A DNA stretch of 18,647 nucleotides from positions 1 to 18,647 of the forward strand of contig DASYMJ010000038.1 of the NCBI GenBank assembly GCA_036009105.1, read 5' to 3'. Numbering within the stretch: the stretch's first letter is position 1; each line of letters begins with the position of its first letter. Of this stretch, positions 16,284 to 18,647 are shown piece after piece. Below the pieces are notes generated by a model, which saw only the letters and a list, made by a program, of their open reading frames with translations, did not search any database and had not been told where the DNA came from. The translations under genes were made by a program, and so were the position numbers. Origin of the DNA: JAFAVZ01 sp036009105. GTDB taxonomy: Bacteria; Acidobacteriota; Thermoanaerobaculia; Gp7-AA8.

Positions 16284-16944
16284 GCGCCTCGCGCCTGGTC
16301 AGCCCTGACAGCTGATCCTCGTGCTCCCGCACATAGCGCCGCACTGCATCCGGATCGGTGCGCGCGTACTGCCGCAACGCCCAGCCGATGCCTTTGCGCA
16401 GGAAGAACTCCTTCGAGCCGATCGACGGCGCGATGCAGTCGTACAGCAGCTCCTCATCCGTCTCTTTCTTGAACTCGAGCTGCGCCAGGATCGCCGCCCG
16501 CCGCTTCCAGATGTCCGCGTCCTGCGCCCACCTGCGGAGAATGCCTTTCATCTTCTTGTCCCGCCTCAGCAGCTCCCCAATGCGCTGCGCGGCGATCACA
16601 TCGACGTAATCCCACCACGCGCCGGTAACGATCAGCTCCTCATACATCGGCAACGCCTCCAGCGTCTGCCACTCCCGCGCCCTCCGGTCGCCGGTGAGCT
16701 CCACGGCGACATACCGCTCCTCCCGAAACCGCGCCCCGCGCCAGATCGCCAACACGTCCTCCCGCCACTGCCCGGCGCTCTCCAGGGGATGCTCCGCGAA
16801 CACGGTCTTGGCCACCCGCCGCATCGCGTCGGCGGAGACGCCGAGGTACGGCATCCCGGATTTCATGTAGGCCTGCATGCCCGGCGCGCGGGTGGGATCG
16901 GCGGCGGCTTCCAAGGCGCGGCGGACGTCGGCGGTCAGCGTCAT
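16270..16944 (-). CDS. AlkD-like DNA alkylation repair protein (HEAT-like repeats)
   Basis: A 224-residue DNA glycosylase of the AlkC/AlkD superfamily that removes alkylated purines such as 3- and 7-methyl adducts. The all-helical HEAT-like pattern runs throughout. The active-site segment WWDYVD (110-115) gives a Trp-x3-Asp pair aligned with B. cereus AlkD Trp109/Asp113, WKRRA (146-150) covers the arginine near 148, and GWALRQY supplies the Trp near 188. ATG 16944 has AAGG 5 nt upstream. It is divergent from the antitoxin gene, sharing a 30-bp region with direct repeats, so the toxin-antitoxin complex could influence its expression. Confidence 0.9.
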   Translation of the reverse strand: MTLTADVRRALEAAADPTRAPGMQAYMKSGMPYLGVSADAMRRVAKTVFAEHPLESAGQWREDVLAIWRGARFREERYVAVELTGDRRAREWQTLEALPMYEELIVTGAWWDYVDVIAAQRIGELLRRDKKMKGILRRWAQDADIWKRRAAILAQLEFKKETDEELLYDCIAPSIGSKEFFLRKGIGWALRQYARTDPDAVRRYVREHEDQLSGLTRREALKHL

Positions 16945-16950
16945 GGTTAC

Positions 16951-16972
16951 CTTAGTCTGATAAACTTAGTCT
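16951..16972. promoter_or_regulatory. Direct repeats in the shared alkD/antitoxin promoter region
   Basis: CTTAGTCT occurs at 16951-16958 and 16965-16972, 14 bp apart, in a short AT-rich island only 30 bp long between two divergent start codons. Antitoxins of the Phd class bind repeats at their own promoter, so this is the likely operator. The ribosome site of the alkD-like gene overlaps one copy. Confidence 0.45.
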
Positions 16973-16974
16973 AT

Positions 16975-17214
16975 ATGAAAGCTGTCAACATGCATGAAGC
17001 GAAGACGCAGCTCTCGCGGCTGGTCGAGCGTGCTGCGAAGGGAGAGCCGTTCGCGATCGCCAAAGCGGGCAAGCCGCTGGTGAAAGTCGCGGCGCTCGAT
17101 GTTCCGGCCGAGCCGCGGCGGCTCGGATTCCTGAAAGGCGAGATCGAAGTGCCCGACGATTTCGACCGCATGGGAGAGAGCGAGATCGCGGCTCTCTTCG
17201 GAGCGGGCCGGTGA
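16975..17214 (+). CDS. Type II antitoxin, Phd/YefM family
   Basis: A 79-residue antitoxin. MKAVNMHEAKTQLSRLVERA and GEPFAIAKAGKPLVKV are classic Phd/YefM N-terminal sequence (DNA-binding and dimer part); the acidic tail (KGEIEVPDDFDRMGESEIA) is the toxin-binding segment. It neutralises the downstream VapC-type ribonuclease and probably represses the operon. The start codon is ATG 16975, without a Shine-Dalgarno and only 2 nt after a repeat, so initiation may be leaderless. Its stop overlaps the toxin GTG by 4 bp (GTGA), the usual coupled arrangement. Confidence 0.93.
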   Translation: MKAVNMHEAKTQLSRLVERAAKGEPFAIAKAGKPLVKVAALDVPAEPRRLGFLKGEIEVPDDFDRMGESEIAALFGAGR

Positions 17215-17597
17215 AACTCCTGCTGGACACGCGGCTCTTGCTGTGGGCCGCGGGTCAACCGGAGCGCCTCTCTGCCGCGGCGCGAAGACAACTGAACAAT
17301 CCGAAGAATGAGCTGATCTTCAGCGCTGCCAGCCTCTGGGAGATCGCCGTCAAGAGCTCGCTTGGCCGAAAGGATTTTCGGGTGGAGCCGCGATTGCTGC
17401 GGCGCGGCCTTCTCGACAACGGCTACACCGAGCTGTCCATCACCAGCCAGCACGCGGTCAGTGTCGACACCCTTCCTCCTCTGCACAAGGATCCGTTCGA
17501 CCGCCTGCTGCTTGCGCAGGCCCTCGTGGAAGGAATCACTCTGCTCACCGCGGACGTGCAACTGGCCCGCTATCGCGGTCCCGTCCGCAAGGTGTGA
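17211..17597 (+). CDS. VapC-type PIN-domain toxin
   Basis: A 128-residue PIN-domain ribonuclease toxin of the VapC group that pairs with Phd-type antitoxins. Acidic metal-binding residues are present: Asp6 (LLLDTRLLLW), Glu44 (SLWEIAVK), Asp94/Asp97 (HKDPFDRLL) and Asp115 (LLTADVQL). Many relatives read LDTHALLW; the histidine is Arg8 here, which is not a catalytic position. Its GTG start overlaps the antitoxin stop, with GGAG upstream inside the antitoxin gene. The module looks intact and active. Confidence 0.93.
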   Translation: MKLLLDTRLLLWAAGQPERLSAAARRQLNNPKNELIFSAASLWEIAVKSSLGRKDFRVEPRLLRRGLLDNGYTELSITSQHAVSVDTLPPLHKDPFDRLLLAQALVEGITLLTADVQLARYRGPVRKV

Positions 17598-17624
17598 GGC
17601 GGATGAAACGCTTTGGAGGTGGCC

Positions 17625-17647
17625 GGCACTATTGAGTGATGGCACTC
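17625..17647. promoter_or_regulatory. CACT/AGTG half-site cluster upstream of the TIR gene
   Basis: GGCACT at 17625-17630 and again at 17641-17646, with AGTG (17635-17638) between them, giving the inverted pairs CACT-ATTG-AGTG and GAGTG-ATGG-CACTC. It lies 19-41 nt before the proposed TIR start and may be an operator or a leader hairpin. Confidence 0.3.
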
Positions 17648-17665
17648 CCCATGGAAGGAAAAACC

Positions 17666-18613
17666 GTGACGGCGCTGCCGCCGCTGCCGAGGCGGTTCCG
17701 GCACCACGTGGTGTTCTCGTATGCGTCGGCCGATGCGGAGTACGTCCGCGCCGTGCACGCCGCCCTGCCCGAGGAAGTCGACGCGTTCGACTACGCGGAA
17801 GGGGGGATGTGGGGCGAGAAGCTGGTAAAGGGGATCGAGCACCGCTACAAGAATGAGGCGCCGTTCTGTGTCGTCTTCATTTCGCGGGCGTATCTGGCCA
17901 GCCCCTGGACGAACAAAGAGCTGGCCATCGTGCAGCGGGTGGCCAAACGAAAGCCGGGATACATGCTGCCGGTCGTGCTCGACGGCACGATCGTGCCGCA
18001 GATCGAGGGGATCGTCTGGCTCGACAAGACGCTCACTCCCGAGCAGCTGGCCGCGCGCCTCGTCGCCAAGATCCGCGAGCCGCCGCCGAAGCCCTGGTGG
18101 TTCTACGTCTCGACGGAAGTCAAAGTCGCCGTCGCCGCCGTGCTGCTCGCGCTGATCCTGTTCGCCCGTCCGGCCGTCAACTTTTTCCGCCCCTCCCGGA
18201 CTTCGATCCAGTCGGTCGACGCGAACGGGCAGGCCATCACCGCCCACCTCGTGAACAGCGGTCCGAAGAGCGCGACCGTGGTCGGTCAGCGCCTGCTGTT
18301 CGGCGCGCTGCCGATCGAGGACAAGGAGCTGCGTCTCGACGACAAGGCGGCGTCCCCCACCATCGCGCCGGGCGAGCGCGACGTGAAGCTCATCGCGCTG
18401 GAGCTCCTGACCAAGTGCGACGCCGATGGCATCCGCCCGAACAGCGACAAGGTCGAGCCGCTGCTCGATCAGCAGCCCGTGACCCTCGTCATCGACATCC
18501 GGGAGTCCGACGATGCCCCCGGCCATTCGACGCGGCGGAGCATGACGTTCCCCGCCGCGCGTCTCCAACCACTCGTCAGAAAGCTGGTCTCAGGCCGTGA
18601 TACGCCTTGTTAG
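17666..18613 (+). CDS. Membrane-anchored TIR-domain protein with extracytoplasmic C-terminal domain
   Basis: A 315-residue protein from GTG 17666, chosen because AAGGA sits 6 nt upstream; GTG 17636, ATG 17639 or ATG 17651 in the same frame would add up to ten residues. Residues 13-138 form a TIR domain: VVFSYASADAEYV, the WGEKLVKGI loop, CVVFISRAYLASPW and a WxxxE motif (W81-TNK-E85) matching the catalytic Glu of NADase-type TIRs. A single hydrophobic helix (about 152-172, VAVAAVLLALILFA) follows, then a 140-residue domain of beta-sandwich character (HLVNSGPKSATVVGQRLLFG) predicted outside the membrane. The likely topology is TIR inside, sensor or anchor outside. It follows the VapC gene by 68 bp and overlaps the next gene by 17 bp. 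Whether it degrades NAD in defence or signals otherwise is unknown. Confidence 0.88.
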   Translation: MTALPPLPRRFRHHVVFSYASADAEYVRAVHAALPEEVDAFDYAEGGMWGEKLVKGIEHRYKNEAPFCVVFISRAYLASPWTNKELAIVQRVAKRKPGYMLPVVLDGTIVPQIEGIVWLDKTLTPEQLAARLVAKIREPPPKPWWFYVSTEVKVAVAAVLLALILFARPAVNFFRPSRTSIQSVDANGQAITAHLVNSGPKSATVVGQRLLFGALPIEDKELRLDDKAASPTIAPGERDVKLIALELLTKCDADGIRPNSDKVEPLLDQQPVTLVIDIRESDDAPGHSTRRSMTFPAARLQPLVRKLVSGRDTPC

Positions 18614-18647
18614 AGCTCTCGTCTGCATTCTCCTCGCCGCGACCGCG
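18597..18647 (+). CDS. Start of an exported protein gene, cut by window edge
   Basis: A GTG at 18597, overlapping the TIR gene by 17 bp in another frame, opens MIRLVRALVCILLAATA, a good signal-peptide beginning (charged N-region, hydrophobic core, Ala-x-Ala). Only 17 codons are visible, so the product is unknown. The overlap suggests translational coupling and a shared job with the TIR protein, whose C-terminal domain would be in the same compartment. Confidence 0.5.
   Translation, partial: MIRLVRALVCILLAATA

Noticed and set aside
17603..17635. A ten-codon mini-ORF (MKRFGGGRHY) with GAGG 3 nt upstream, before the TIR gene
   Set aside because: Too short and too closely spaced to its ribosome-like site to support; no attenuator structure or stalling motif is visible.
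17570..18568. Minus-strand frame of about 330 codons opposite the TIR gene
   Set aside because: No domain signature; the plus strand has TIR motifs, a membrane helix and a ribosome site.

Overview
The window is visibly GC-rich and gene-dense bacterial chromosome with no rRNA, tRNA, phage or insertion sequence that I can see. A secreted M36 (fungalysin-type) metalloprotease, secreted PQQ-propeller and Xaa-Pro peptidase genes, a YpdA-type flavoprotein, a SigX5-like sigma factor and a PAS-rich hybrid kinase together fit an environmental Gram-negative such as Acidobacteriota. This is inference from gene content only; no marker gene fixes the phylum.

Layout. (1) 1-4913, minus strand: a large secreted M36 metalloprotease, cut by the window edge, preceded by a secreted beta-propeller protein. 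(2) 4946-6247, plus: a secreted M24 Xaa-Pro aminopeptidase, followed by the stub of a zinc-ribbon gene that runs into the convergent L,D-transpeptidase gene. (3) 7865-6455, minus: an XRE regulator, a STAS anti-sigma-antagonist-like protein and an L,D-transpeptidase. (4) 8095-12100: rsmE, two stand-alone receivers and a triple-PAS hybrid histidine kinase; no DNA-binding output gene is present. (5) 13485-12173, minus: a small DUF7660-like gene translationally coupled to a YpdA-like flavoprotein. (6) 13519-16283, plus: an ECF sigma factor with a SnoaL-like tail, a VOC protein, a DinB-like protein and a HugZ/PNPOx-like protein. (7) 16270-18647: an AlkD-like DNA glycosylase, divergent from a Phd-VapC toxin-antitoxin pair, then a membrane-anchored TIR protein overlapping the start of an unfinished exported-protein gene. 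This right end looks like the edge of an accessory or defence-type segment.

Intergenic regions are short; none exceeds 300 bp. The longest (7866-8094) carries a near-perfect operator-like palindrome next to the XRE gene and a strong 49-nt stem-loop just before rsmE. A second strong stem-loop abuts the start of the HugZ-like gene. Several genes lacking a Shine-Dalgarno sequence have a TAnnnT hexamer 5-8 nt before the start codon, which suggests leaderless transcripts.

Most interesting candidates: the TIR-transmembrane-extracytoplasmic protein with its overlapping exported partner; the 30-bp control region shared by the toxin-antitoxin pair and the alkylation-repair gene; and the stem-loops. 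None of this proves a new system.
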